From NCBI GenBank assembly GCA_938003985.1, contig CALKWZ010000076.1, positions 1-64,000 of the forward strand: a DNA stretch of 64,000 nt, given 5' to 3'. This document shows positions 16,513-24,715 of the stretch, in pieces. Below the pieces are notes generated by a model, which saw only the letters and a list, made by a program, of their open reading frames with translations, did not search any database and had not been told where the DNA came from. This stretch comes from an uncultured Verrucomicrobiota bacterium (GTDB lineage Bacteria > Verrucomicrobiota > Kiritimatiellia > CAIQIC01 > Lenti-01). Numbering within the stretch: the stretch's first letter is position 1; the number at the start of each line of letters is the position of its first letter. Both the position numbers and the translations under genes were made by a program.

Positions 16513-18353
16513 GGGGCGGAAACGCCGGCGTCGGGCGCCTGGTTTTCGAATTGCATGCGGTAGAGCCGTTCGTAGATGCCGCCGCGGGCGAGGAGCTCCG
16601 CGTGGCGGCCGCGTTCGGCGATGCGGCCCCGGTCGAGCACGAGGATCTGGTCGGCGCGCTGGATGGTGGAGAGGCGGTGGGCGATGGCGAAGACGGTGCG
16701 GCCCTGCATGGCCTCGTTGAGCGCGAGCTGGACGGCGCGCTCGGATTCGGTGTCGAGGGCGCTGGTGGCTTCGTCGAGGATCAGGATGGGCGGATTGCGC
16801 AGGAGGGCGCGGGCGATGGCGAGGCGCTGGCGCTGGCCGCCGGAGAGCAGCAGGCCGCGTTCGGCGATGACCGTGTCGTAGCCCTGGGGCATGGCCTGGA
16901 TGAAGTCGTGGGCGTGGGCTTTTTTCGCGGCCGCGACGACCTGCTCGCGGGTGGCGCCGGGTTCGCCGTAGGCGACGTTGTGGAACACCGTGTCGTTGAA
17001 GAGAATGGTCTCCTGCGTCACGAGTCCGATGTGGCGGCGCAGGCTTTCGAGGGTGAACTCGCGCAGGTCGCGGCCGTCGAGGCGCACGTGGCCGGCGACG
17101 GGATCGAAGAAGCGCGGCAGCAGATTGACCAGCGTGGTTTTGCCGGAGCCGGAGCCGCCGACGAGCGCGACGAGCTCGCCCGAGCGCGCGGCGAAGTCGA
17201 TGCCGTCGAGCACTTGCGGTTTGCCGGCGCCGTAGGTGAACGACACGCCCTCGTAGCGGATTTCGGAAATGGGGCCGGCCAAGGGGCCGGCGCCGGGCAG
17301 GTCGGCGACGTTGTCGACCATGTCGAGGATGGCGAAGATGCGTTCCGCCGCCGCGCTGGACTGCTGGACGACGAGATGGACGCGGGAGAGCTTCTTGACG
17401 GGGTCGTACATCAGCACCATCGAGCCGAGGAACAGGATGATGTCGGAGAGTTCCAGCCCGGCGTGGCGGGAGTAGAGCAGGATGGCGCAGGCGGCCAGGA
17501 CCGAGAAGAATTCCATGAGCGGATTGATCGCGGCCTTGGAGGCGGTGATCTTGATCTGCCGGCGGAAGAAATCGAAGCTGTGCTTCTCGAAGCGGGCCTG
17601 TTCGCGGTCCTCGGTGCCGAAGGCCTTGACGATGGCGGCGCCGCCGATGGCTTCCTGCTGGATGCTGGCGAGGTCGGCGATGCGCTCCTGGCCGGCCTTG
17701 GAGTGGCGGCGGACGCGCTTGCCGAAGACGGCGATGGGCAGCAGGCAGACCGGGAAGACCGCCAGGCTGATCGCGGCGAGGCGCAGGTCGATGAAGAACA
17801 GATAGGTGGCCGCCCCGAGCAGGACGAACGGCTGCTGGACGAGGTCGCAGATGACTTCGGTGATGCCGCGCTCGATGAGCTGGGTGTCGTTGAGCGTGCG
17901 CGACATCAGCTCGCCCGTGCGCGACCCGGTGAAGTAGAGCATGGGCAGATGCAGGATTTTGCCGAACAGGTCGTTGCGCAGGACCATGACGACGCGCTGG
18001 GCGACCCATTCGATGAGGTACTTGCTCAGGAAGAACGTGGCGCCGCGCAGCGCGATGAACAGCAGCAGCACCGCGAGCACGGCCACGGTCAGCAAGAGGT
18101 CGTGGTCCAGGTTGCCGCCGTACCAGCTCTGGAGCCAGGCGTCGGCCGATTCCTGCAGGCGCGTGGCGCGGCCGCCGAACACCTGCGCCATGCCGCCCTT
18201 GGCGGAGAACAGCAGGCCGAACACCGACCCGCCGAACAGCATGCCGAAGACCACGGCCAGCGCGAGCCGCCCGGCGTACGGCCGGGTGCGGGCGAGCAGC
18301 CGCAGATAGATCCGTTTTTCCTGGGCCGTCAGCTTGCGCGATTTGTCGCTCAT
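16509..18353 (-). CDS. MsbA-like ABC exporter (TMD-NBD)
   Basis: A 614-aa half-transporter with an N-terminal six-helix exporter domain (about 30-335) and a C-terminal ATPase. Walker A is GGSGSGKTT, the signature is LSGGQRQRLAIARALL and Walker B is ILILDEATSALD, followed by the H-loop HRLST. The ERGITEVICDLVQQPFVLLGA and FEKHSFDFFRRQIKITASKA segments resemble MsbA/lipid flippases. Such homodimers move lipid A-core or other lipids across the inner membrane, but multidrug or peptide export is also possible. Its ATG overlaps the trxB stop (ATGA) and its stop overlaps the TrpR-family start, so all three are translationally linked. Confidence 0.9.
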   Translation of the reverse strand: MSDKSRKLTAQEKRIYLRLLARTRPYAGRLALAVVFGMLFGGSVFGLLFSAKGGMAQVFGGRATRLQESADAWLQSWYGGNLDHDLLLTVAVLAVLLLFIALRGATFFLSKYLIEWVAQRVVMVLRNDLFGKILHLPMLYFTGSRTGELMSRTLNDTQLIERGITEVICDLVQQPFVLLGAATYLFFIDLRLAAISLAVFPVCLLPIAVFGKRVRRHSKAGQERIADLASIQQEAIGGAAIVKAFGTEDREQARFEKHSFDFFRRQIKITASKAAINPLMEFFSVLAACAILLYSRHAGLELSDIILFLGSMVLMYDPVKKLSRVHLVVQQSSAAAERIFAILDMVDNVADLPGAGPLAGPISEIRYEGVSFTYGAGKPQVLDGIDFAARSGELVALVGGSGSGKTTLVNLLPRFFDPVAGHVRLDGRDLREFTLESLRRHIGLVTQETILFNDTVFHNVAYGEPGATREQVVAAAKKAHAHDFIQAMPQGYDTVIAERGLLLSGGQRQRLAIARALLRNPPILILDEATSALDTESERAVQLALNEAMQGRTVFAIAHRLSTIQRADQILVLDRGRIAERGRHAELLARGGIYERLYRMQFENQAPDAGVSAP

Positions 18354-19276
18354 GCGCCGAGGCTTTCCAGGTAGTGCATGGCTTCGATGGCGGCGCGGCA
18401 GCCCTCGCCGGCCGCGGTCACGGCCTGGCGGTAGCGCGAATCGGCGACGTCGCCCGCGACGAACACGCCCGGCAGCGGCGTGCGGACGCCCGTGGCGACC
18501 AGGTAGCCGTTCGGATCCGTCTCCAACACGCCCGCGAAGGGCGCGCTGGCCGGCACGAGGCCGATGGCCACGAACAGCGCGCCGACCTCGAGGAGGCTTT
18601 CCGCGTTCGTCTTCACGTCGCGCAGCTTCAGGGCCGTCAGTTTGCCCTGCGCGGGATCGACGAGCGCGGCGACGACGGAATTCCAGTGCACTTCGATCTT
18701 GGCGTTCGCGAGCACGCGTTCGGCCATGATCTTCGAGGCGCGGAAGGCGTCGCGGCGGTGGATGAGATGGACGCGGGAAGCGAAGCGGGTCAGGAAGAGG
18801 GCTTCTTCCATGGCGGTGTCGCCGCCGCCGACGACGGCGATGGGCTGGCCGCGGTGGAACGCGCCGTCGCAGGTCGCGCAGTAGGACAGGCCGTGGCCGG
18901 CCAGTTCCGCTTCGCCGGGCAGGCCCAGCGGCCGGTGGCCGGCGCCGGTGGCGATGATCAGGGCGTCCGCGCGCAGCGCCGAACCGTCGGCGAATGTCAG
19001 GTCCGCGCCGCCGCCGGCGGCGGGGACGAACTGGACGACTTCGGCGCCCTGGAAGCGCGCGCCGAAACGCTCGGCCTGCTTGCGCATGGTGTCCATCAGC
19101 TCGTAGCCGGGGATGCCGTCGGGAAAGCCGGGATAGTTCTCGATGAGCGGGGTGGTGACGAGCGGGCCGCCGGGGGCGGGGCCGTCGAGGACGAGCGGGG
19201 CCAGGCCCGCGCGCGCCGCGTAGATGGCGGCGGTCAGGCCGGCCGGGCCGGAGCCGAGGATGACCAAGGATTTCAT
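18350..19276 (-). CDS. trxB: Thioredoxin reductase
   Basis: A 308-aa FAD/NADPH disulfide reductase that keeps thioredoxin reduced in the cytoplasm. The FAD motif GSGPAGLTAAIYAARAG begins at residue 8, the redox pair is CATC (133-136) in SYCATCDGAF, the NADPH motif is VVGGGDTAMEEALFL and HRRDAFRAS, and the second FAD motif is GVFVAGDVADSRYRQA. Length and motifs are standard for low-molecular-weight TrxB. Start 19276 (MKSLVILGSGPAG) is preferred over a longer form because it places the FAD motif at the usual distance. It heads a three-gene overlapping operon; the 159 bases upstream contain the palindromic array. Confidence 0.96.
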   Translation of the reverse strand: MKSLVILGSGPAGLTAAIYAARAGLAPLVLDGPAPGGPLVTTPLIENYPGFPDGIPGYELMDTMRKQAERFGARFQGAEVVQFVPAAGGGADLTFADGSALRADALIIATGAGHRPLGLPGEAELAGHGLSYCATCDGAFHRGQPIAVVGGGDTAMEEALFLTRFASRVHLIHRRDAFRASKIMAERVLANAKIEVHWNSVVAALVDPAQGKLTALKLRDVKTNAESLLEVGALFVAIGLVPASAPFAGVLETDPNGYLVATGVRTPLPGVFVAGDVADSRYRQAVTAAGEGCRAAIEAMHYLESLGA

Positions 19277-19343
19277 GCCCGGGAAAATACCCCGCCGCGC
19301 GGCCTGCGGCAATGCGGAAATGCCGCCGCCGGCCCGCGCCGCA

Positions 19344-19435
19344 GCGTTTTTACGTACTACGTAAAACGCGCCGAAAGTTTTTACGTTCTACGTAAAAATC
19401 CGGCAAACTTTTTACGTGCTACGTAAAAACCGCGC
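19344..19435. repeat. Array of three 31-bp palindromic repeats (cluster 1)
   Basis: Three palindromes with arms TTTTTACGT and ACGTAAAAA separated by three bases lie at 19348-19366 (variant with a one-base centre), 19378-19398 and 19409-19429. Their centres are exactly 31 bases apart (19357, 19388, 19419), and the 10-11-base spacers are also alike (GC-rich, ending AAAG or AAAC). The same unit recurs near 51.4-51.5 kb. The array sits after the hydrolase stop (19436) and before trxB. Confidence 0.9.
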
Positions 19436-20356
19436 CTAGGGGGCGGCGGGCGGGGGCGTTTCGCGGACGAAGCGGGCGATCCGGGCGGCGAGCTTGTCGT
19501 GGCCGTAGTCGAGCGGCAGGACGTGGCCGGCGGCGTGGCTCTCGGTCAGCCGCGCGGGGGCGGCGTTGGTGGCCGCGAAGAAGAAGCGGGTGGCCGCGGC
19601 ATCGACGATCTGGTCGGACGGGGCGATGGCCATGTAGAGCGGCCCGCGCCACTCGGCGGCGCGCGGGCGGACGGCGTCCACGGCGGCGAAGAGGGCGCGG
19701 TAGGCGGCGCGATGGATGAATTTGTCGGTTTGGTAGTCGGCGCGGGCGGCGGGGTCGCGCAGGTCCTTGGGCAGGCGCGATTCGACGACGTCGGTGAAGA
19801 CCAGCAGGCGGTCGAGGAGCGCGAACCATTGGCGCGGGGAAAGGCCGGGGCTGCGGGCGGGGGAGACCTCGACGAGCGGCGCGAGCAGGACGAGGCCGGC
19901 GATCCGGTTCGCGGGGCGCAGCGCGGCGTCGAACGCGAGGGCGCCGCCGAGGGAGTGGCCCACCAGCCAGATCGGCCGGTCGGGATTCTCCGCGCGCAGG
20001 GCGGCGATTTCGCCGTCGAGATCGGCGCGCCAGGCGGCGAGGGTGGCGTCCGCCATCCGGTCGGGGCCGCCGCCGAAGCCGGTCAGGTGCAGCGCGCGCA
20101 CGGCGCAGCCCTCGGCGGCCAGCAGGGGCGCGAGCTTCGCGAAGACGGCGGGACCGTCGGCGAAGCCGTGGACGAGCAGCAGCGCGGGCGCGCCGGCCGG
20201 ATTGAGCGCGAAGGGTTCGACGGACGCATGGCCGGCGTGGCGGGCGGCGCGGGCGCGGACGTGGCGGGCGTAGAAGAAGTCGCTCGCCAGCCAGAAGATC
20301 GGCGCCGCCAGCGCGGCGGCCAGCAAACCGGTTCCCAGGCGCAGGAGCGGCGTCAC
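19436..20356 (-). CDS. Alpha/beta hydrolase, membrane-anchored
   Basis: A 306-aa serine hydrolase. A hydrophobic N-terminus (about 5-28) acts as a signal anchor. The fold then shows LLLVHGFADGPAVFAKLAP (oxyanion strand), the nucleophile Ser135 in VGHSLGGALAF, a late Asp in APSDQIVDA and a His in SHAAGHVLPLDYG, i.e. a complete catalytic triad of the carboxylesterase/lysophospholipase type. Substrate unknown. Start is GTG at 20356, four bases after the stop of the upstream exonuclease gene, so the two are likely co-transcribed. Confidence 0.82.
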   Translation of the reverse strand: MTPLLRLGTGLLAAALAAPIFWLASDFFYARHVRARAARHAGHASVEPFALNPAGAPALLLVHGFADGPAVFAKLAPLLAAEGCAVRALHLTGFGGGPDRMADATLAAWRADLDGEIAALRAENPDRPIWLVGHSLGGALAFDAALRPANRIAGLVLLAPLVEVSPARSPGLSPRQWFALLDRLLVFTDVVESRLPKDLRDPAARADYQTDKFIHRAAYRALFAAVDAVRPRAAEWRGPLYMAIAPSDQIVDAAATRFFFAATNAAPARLTESHAAGHVLPLDYGHDKLAARIARFVRETPPPAAP

Positions 20357-20360
20357 GGGA

Positions 20361-21068
20361 TCATTCGCCGGCGAACCGGAGCACCTTGCCGGCGCCTTCG
20401 AGCAGTTCGCTGAAGCGGGGCTGGTCGCTGCGCCGGTCCATTTCCTTCTGGATGGCGTAGTAGACGAAGAGGGAATCGTCGGTGGCGCGATGGGCCTGGA
20501 GGCCGTCGGTGGAAATCTCGAACAGGTCGATCAGATCCGAGACGGTGTGGGACTTGAGTTCGGGATACCAGGTGCGGAAGAGGACAAGGCTGTCGAGGAC
20601 GGCGTTCTTGGGCGGGGGCATGTCGTTGCGCTTGGCTTCGGCGGAAATGAAGCGGACGTCGAAGGGGGCGTTGTGGGCGATGAGGACGGCGCCGTCGATG
20701 AATTCGAGGAATTCGGGATAGATGTCGGCGAAGGTCGGACAGTCCTTGAGCATCTCGGGCGAGATGTTGTGGACCTTCTGGACGTACCAGGGGATGTAGC
20801 GCTGGGGATTGATCAGCCAGGTTTTTTCGCCCAGCTTGCGGCCGTCGCGGACCTTGACGGCGCCGACTTCGACGATGCGGTCGTTGGCAGGGCTGAATCC
20901 GGTGGTTTCCGTGTCGAAAATGACGAACGTGACGTTCTTGAACTGGGTGTTCGCGGTGGGCATGCGGAAGGGGTGCGGCACGACCGGGGTCGAGTCCGCG
21001 GCGCCGGCCGAGAACATGACGAGGAACGAGCATATCCAAACGATATGCCGCGGCAAATTGCGATTCAT
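20361..21068 (-). CDS. DnaQ-like 3'-5' exonuclease with signal peptide
   Basis: A 235-aa DEDDh exonuclease resembling the DNA polymerase III epsilon subunit. Exo I is FDTETTG (D52, E54), Exo II is AHNAPFD (D137) and Exo III is HRATDD (H193, D198), so all four metal ligands and the catalytic His are present. Unusually, residues 1-24 look like a signal peptide: basic start MNRNLPRH, hydrophobic core IVWICSFLVMFS, then AGA-A. The start is fixed by a perfect AAGGAGG six bases before the ATG at 21068. The active protein may therefore act in the periplasm on DNA or RNA. No polymerase gene is nearby; the hydrolase gene follows four bases downstream. Confidence 0.85.
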   Translation of the reverse strand: MNRNLPRHIVWICSFLVMFSAGAADSTPVVPHPFRMPTANTQFKNVTFVIFDTETTGFSPANDRIVEVGAVKVRDGRKLGEKTWLINPQRYIPWYVQKVHNISPEMLKDCPTFADIYPEFLEFIDGAVLIAHNAPFDVRFISAEAKRNDMPPPKNAVLDSLVLFRTWYPELKSHTVSDLIDLFEISTDGLQAHRATDDSLFVYYAIQKEMDRRSDQPRFSELLEGAGKVLRFAGE

Positions 21069-21236
21069 CAACGGCCTCCTTGCGGTTCCGTCTATGTGGG
21101 TCGTTGCCAAATTCCGCCGTTCCTCGGAGCAACTGGCGAAGGCCGGAGAGGCCCTTCACTTCCTCGAAAACTTAACCTGATCCGGTGAAACGGTCAACGG
21201 GAAAACGACGAAAACGTCGGCGCCGATTCGCGGCCA

Positions 21237-22112
21237 TCACTTCGGGTCGGCGCTGGAGCCGCGCCAGTGGAGCTTCTGGGAGAGGAGCTGGAACCAGGAG
21301 TAGCCGGGCAGATGGGCGAAGCAGGCGCTTTCGGGCGCCTGGCGGATTTCCAGGCAGTCGCCGCATTGCAGCCACCCATGCGACTGGCCGTCGACGGACA
21401 GCAGGAGTTTCTTGCGGCGGTCGGCGATGCGCAGCGCGACGAGGCGGTCGCTGGGCAGCACGACGGGCCGGTTGCTCAGCGTGTGGGGGCAGATGGGCTC
21501 GATCACCAGCGCCGGGGTTTCGCGGTGCAGGATGGGGCCGCCGGCGGAAAGCGCATGGCCGGTGCTGCCGACGGGCGTGGCGACGATCAGGCCGTCGCAG
21601 ACGAACGAGGCGACCGGCTGGCGATCGACTTCGACCTCGATCATGGTGGCGCGGGGGGAGGTGCCCCAGCCCAGGACGACGTCGTTGAGGGCGCGGGCGA
21701 TCCGGCGGCGCTTGGCGCCGCGCACGAGGCGGGCTTCGAGCAGGGGGTAGCGGACGACTTCGAATCCGCCGGCGACGAGCGCGCGCAGGGCGTCGACGGC
21801 ATGGACGTCGGGCACGCAGGTGAGGAAGCCGAGGTTGCCGAGATTGATGCCGAGGATGGGCGCTTCGGCGCCGCCGAGGGCGCGGACGGCCTGCAGGACG
21901 GTGCCGTCGCCGCCGAGGGACAGCATCCGGTCCACGGCTTTGCCGAAGCGGGCGGGGGCGACGAGTTTGGCGCCGGGCAGGAGGCGGGCGGTTTCGCGGT
22001 CGCAGACGACGAGCTGGACCTGAAGGTCGCGCGCGGCGGCGGCGAGGTCCGCGAGGGTGGCTTCGGCGGCCGGTTTGGCTAGGTTGGCGAAAATTCCGAC
22101 GTTCATGGGCAT
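21237..22112 (-). CDS. nadK: NAD kinase
   Basis: A 291-aa ATP/polyphosphate-dependent kinase that makes NADP from NAD. The catalytic GGDGT motif lies in SLGGDGTVLQAVRAL, followed by GINLGNLGFLT and the NE/D-type segment ALNDVVLGWG, and TPVGSTGHALSAGGPI. A second in-frame ATG at 22106 (MNVGIFANLAKP) fits the family N-terminus better; neither start has a strong ribosome site. NadK and TlyA genes are often adjacent in bacteria; here a mobile inverted-repeat element lies between them. Confidence 0.94.
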   Translation of the reverse strand: MPMNVGIFANLAKPAAEATLADLAAAARDLQVQLVVCDRETARLLPGAKLVAPARFGKAVDRMLSLGGDGTVLQAVRALGGAEAPILGINLGNLGFLTCVPDVHAVDALRALVAGGFEVVRYPLLEARLVRGAKRRRIARALNDVVLGWGTSPRATMIEVEVDRQPVASFVCDGLIVATPVGSTGHALSAGGPILHRETPALVIEPICPHTLSNRPVVLPSDRLVALRIADRRKKLLLSVDGQSHGWLQCGDCLEIRQAPESACFAHLPGYSWFQLLSQKLHWRGSSADPK

Positions 22113-22186
22113 ATCCGGATCATCCGGGAGGGAACTATCCCCGCAATTGGCCTTGCGCGCAACCCCCGATTTCGTAGCGGCAATCG

Positions 22187-22354
22187 TCAGGGTCAGACCT
22201 AGACAATAGACATTATAATCGTAACGACAATCGGGTTAATGAGATAAAGGAATGCAAACTTAATTTGAAAGATTATTTATTGGACTGGAAATATTAACAT
22301 GATTATTCAGAACGAGATACATCCGCAATGTCTATTGTCTAGGTCTGACCCTGA
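22187..22354. mobile_element. MITE/REP-like element with perfect 28-bp terminal inverted repeats
   Basis: A 168-bp element bounded by perfect 28-bp inverted repeats at 22187-22214 and 22327-22354. Each repeat carries GGGTCAGACCTAGACAATAG or its complement. The 112-bp interior is strongly AT-rich compared with the surrounding genome and has no gene. GGTCAGACC-type ends resemble sequences seen with REP-associated (Y1/IS200-like) transposases, which is inference. The right repeat contains the stop codon of tlyA. Confidence 0.8.
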
Positions 22355-23094
22355 CCTGGCGGTTTGCGCCAGTAGCTCAGGAATTCGACGTTGCCGGCGG
22401 GGCCTTGGATGGGCGAGGGGCAATAATCGAGCCAGTGCCAGCCGAGGGTCTGGACGCCGAAATCGCGGATCTGCTCGACGATCCGCAGGCGCAACGCGGG
22501 ATCGCGGACGACGCCGCCGTGGCCGACCTCTTCCCGCCCGGCCTCGAACTGGGGCTTGATCAAGGCGACGGTTTCGCCCCCCGGCCGCAACAGGCGGTCG
22601 ATGGCCGGCAGGATCAGGCGCAGGGAGATGAAGGAAACGTCGGTGACCGCCAGCTCGGGGATTTCGGGCAGGTCGCCGGGCTGGAGATGGCGGGCGTTGC
22701 AGCCGTCGAGGACGACGACGCGCGGATCGGCGACCAGCCGCGAATGGAGCTGGGATTTGCCGACGTCGACGGCGTAGACCTTGGCGGCGCCGTGCTGCAG
22801 CAGGCAGTCGGTGAACCCGCCGGTGGAAGCGCCCACGTCCACGCAGATCTTGTTTTCGGCGGTGAGCACCGGAAACCGCGCGAAGGCTTCTTCGAGCTTG
22901 AGGCCGCCGCGGCCGACGAACCGCTCGGGGCGGCGAATGCGGATTTCGCAGTCGGCGGGATACTCGTGGCCGGGCTTGGCGGCGGGGGCGTCGGCGACGA
23001 GGACTTCGCCGGCCAAGATCAGGCGCTGGGCCTTTTCGCGGCTTTCGGCGAGGCCGCGCGCGACCAGCAGGACGTCGAGACGGGTGCGCTTCAC
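22339..23094 (-). CDS. tlyA: TlyA-family rRNA 2'-O-methyltransferase
   Basis: A 251-aa protein with an N-terminal S4 RNA-binding domain (1-60, RLDVLLVARGLAESREKAQRL) and a C-terminal RrmJ/FtsJ-type methyltransferase (SAM motif CVDVGASTGGFTDCLLQHGA; later LAVTDVSFISLRLIL). TlyA methylates ribose in 16S and 23S rRNA. The family C-terminus EFLSYWRKP is followed by PGQGQT; the last few codons and the TAG stop come from the inserted inverted-repeat element. The GTG start at 23094 overlaps the upstream stop (GTGA) and follows AAGGGA. Confidence 0.9.
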   Translation of the reverse strand: MKRTRLDVLLVARGLAESREKAQRLILAGEVLVADAPAAKPGHEYPADCEIRIRRPERFVGRGGLKLEEAFARFPVLTAENKICVDVGASTGGFTDCLLQHGAAKVYAVDVGKSQLHSRLVADPRVVVLDGCNARHLQPGDLPEIPELAVTDVSFISLRLILPAIDRLLRPGGETVALIKPQFEAGREEVGHGGVVRDPALRLRIVEQIRDFGVQTLGWHWLDYCPSPIQGPAGNVEFLSYWRKPPGQGQT

Positions 23095-24137
23095 GGTCCC
23101 TTGGCTTTGCGTTCCTGGATGCCGCGCCAGAGCGAAGAAGCGACGACGACGAGGGCGATGCCGCCCATGACGGACCAGAGGATGGTGTCGTAGCGCTGGT
23201 TCTGGCGGGTGCGGACGGCGCCGACGGGACCGCCTTCGCTGGCCGGGTCGATGCCGACGCCGGAGTGGACGGAGTAGGTCGGCAGTTCGTCGAGCGGGGC
23301 GGGGATGGCGGGTTTGCCGGCGTTCACCCACGCGGTGTACCACAGGGAGGACAGATGCGTGGCCGCGTCGGAAATCTGCGCGACGACGTGGTCGCCCGTC
23401 AGTTCCCACAGCCGCAGGTAATAGGTCTCGGAGTCGATGCGGCCGTTGGCGGCCCGCTTGGCGATGAGATCGGCCCGCAACAAAACCGGCGCGAGGGCGG
23501 CGGATCGCTCGACCCAGCCCATGATTTCGCGGAAGGGATTTTCCAGATAGGCGGCGGGCGCGGGCTGGATGGAATCGGGGCGGAAGAACGCCTTGGTCAT
23601 GTCGCTTTCGATGCGGGCATGGGCGCCGACCTGCCAGGTTTCCTGGCCGTTGAAGTTGCGGGTGCAGTGCAGCGGCATGTGGAGGTCGGCCGCGTAGTGG
23701 CTGAGGGCGGCGCCGCATTGGGCGGCCCACGTCCAGTTGTTCGTGCGCATGGCGTCGGTCATCTGGCCGAGGAGCTCGACGATGGTCCACGGCGCGATGC
23801 CGATTTCGGCGGGGATGGCGTCCATCTGCAGGAACGCCTCGATCTGCACGGGCGGGAGCGCGCGGATGTCGGTGCCCGGCGGCAGGCGGTCGGGTTCGAA
23901 GTAGTGGCGCGGGCCTTCGTCGGGATCGCTTTCCTTCCAGAGGTCGGGATAGATGCCCGGCAGCGCCATGGGGCGCGCGAAATCGCGGAAGGCCGCCATT
24001 TCCTCCGGCGCGTTGCGGCCGGCGGCCTTGTTGATTTGGATATGCTGCTGGCCGGACCAGGCCCCGGCCGCGAGCGGCAAGGCGAGGAGCAGCGGCAGCG
24101 CAACCGGCGCGAGGCGGCGGAGCGGCGCGGCCGTCAC
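23091..24137 (-). CDS. S1/P1 nuclease-like zinc hydrolase, membrane-anchored
   Basis: A 348-aa exported protein. Residues 1-25 are a signal peptide ending AAGA before WSGQQHI. The core has the zinc-ligand pattern of the S1/P1 nuclease and phospholipase C fold: mature N-terminal Trp, HYFEPD, SHYAADLHMPLHCTRNFNG and VGAHARIESD. S1/P1 enzymes cleave single-stranded nucleic acid; phospholipase C relatives cleave phospholipids, so the substrate is open. A single hydrophobic helix near the C-terminus (TILWSVMGGIALVVVASSLW) with a basic tail would anchor it with the catalytic part outside the cytoplasm. The GTG start at 24137 overlaps the upstream acetyltransferase stop, and its stop overlaps the tlyA start. 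Confidence 0.78.
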   Translation of the reverse strand: MTAAPLRRLAPVALPLLLALPLAAGAWSGQQHIQINKAAGRNAPEEMAAFRDFARPMALPGIYPDLWKESDPDEGPRHYFEPDRLPPGTDIRALPPVQIEAFLQMDAIPAEIGIAPWTIVELLGQMTDAMRTNNWTWAAQCGAALSHYAADLHMPLHCTRNFNGQETWQVGAHARIESDMTKAFFRPDSIQPAPAAYLENPFREIMGWVERSAALAPVLLRADLIAKRAANGRIDSETYYLRLWELTGDHVVAQISDAATHLSSLWYTAWVNAGKPAIPAPLDELPTYSVHSGVGIDPASEGGPVGAVRTRQNQRYDTILWSVMGGIALVVVASSLWRGIQERKAKGP

Positions 24138-24643
24138 GGATTCTTTCCCGGCGGGAGCTGGCGCGGATCGAAGGCCATGGCGACTTCGGGGCAGGTGAGG
24201 GGGTTGTCGTACTTCGCGCAGTTCATGCAGCCCTTGTAGAGCTTGTAGAGCAGCTTTTCCTTGGAGACGGGCACGAAGCCCAGACTGGCGAAAAACGGCG
24301 GGGTGAAGGTCAGCACGATGATCTGGTCGGGCTGGAATTCGGCCACGCGGGCCATGGCGGCTTCGACGAGTTGCCGGCCGAGGCCTTGCTTCTGGAAGTC
24401 CTCGCGCACGGAAACGGATTGGATCTCGATGGACGGGGCCCGGCCCGGTTCCAGTTCGGGCAACACGGCCCACGACGCGGTGCCGACGATCTCGCCGTCC
24501 AGATCGGCCACGAGGAAGCGGTCGATGTGCAGCAGGATGTCGCTGAGCGGCCGCGGCACGAGCTCGTTGGGATGGGACTTGATGCGCTGGAAGATGGCGG
24601 GGCCGTCGCGGAACGAGGCTTTGCGGATGACGGGGGCATTCAT
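24134..24643 (-). CDS. GNAT N-acetyltransferase, short ArgA-like
   Basis: A 169-aa GNAT enzyme. The acetyl-CoA loop is QKQGLGRQLVE within EIQSVSVREDFQKQGLG, and VLTFTPPFFASLGFVPV completes the fold. A Cys-containing end, GCMNCAKYDNPLTCPEVAMA, resembles the C-terminus of short-form ArgA-like N-acetylglutamate synthases (first step of arginine synthesis), so this is a plausible function; other small-molecule or protein acetylation cannot be excluded. No arg gene is close. ATG 24643 (MNAPVIRK) begins exactly where the fold begins. Its stop overlaps the nuclease start by four bases. Confidence 0.78.
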   Translation of the reverse strand: MNAPVIRKASFRDGPAIFQRIKSHPNELVPRPLSDILLHIDRFLVADLDGEIVGTASWAVLPELEPGRAPSIEIQSVSVREDFQKQGLGRQLVEAAMARVAEFQPDQIIVLTFTPPFFASLGFVPVSKEKLLYKLYKGCMNCAKYDNPLTCPEVAMAFDPRQLPPGKNP

Positions 24644-24715
24644 GGGGATTCGGTTTTCCTGTGGCGGTCGAGGGGAGAACATACCACGGCCGGGCCGCGG
24701 CGGCAACGGACGGCT

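Noticed and set aside
19344..19435. CRISPR array
   Set aside because: Spacers are only 10-11 bases and resemble each other, repeats are palindromic and few, and no cas gene is near.
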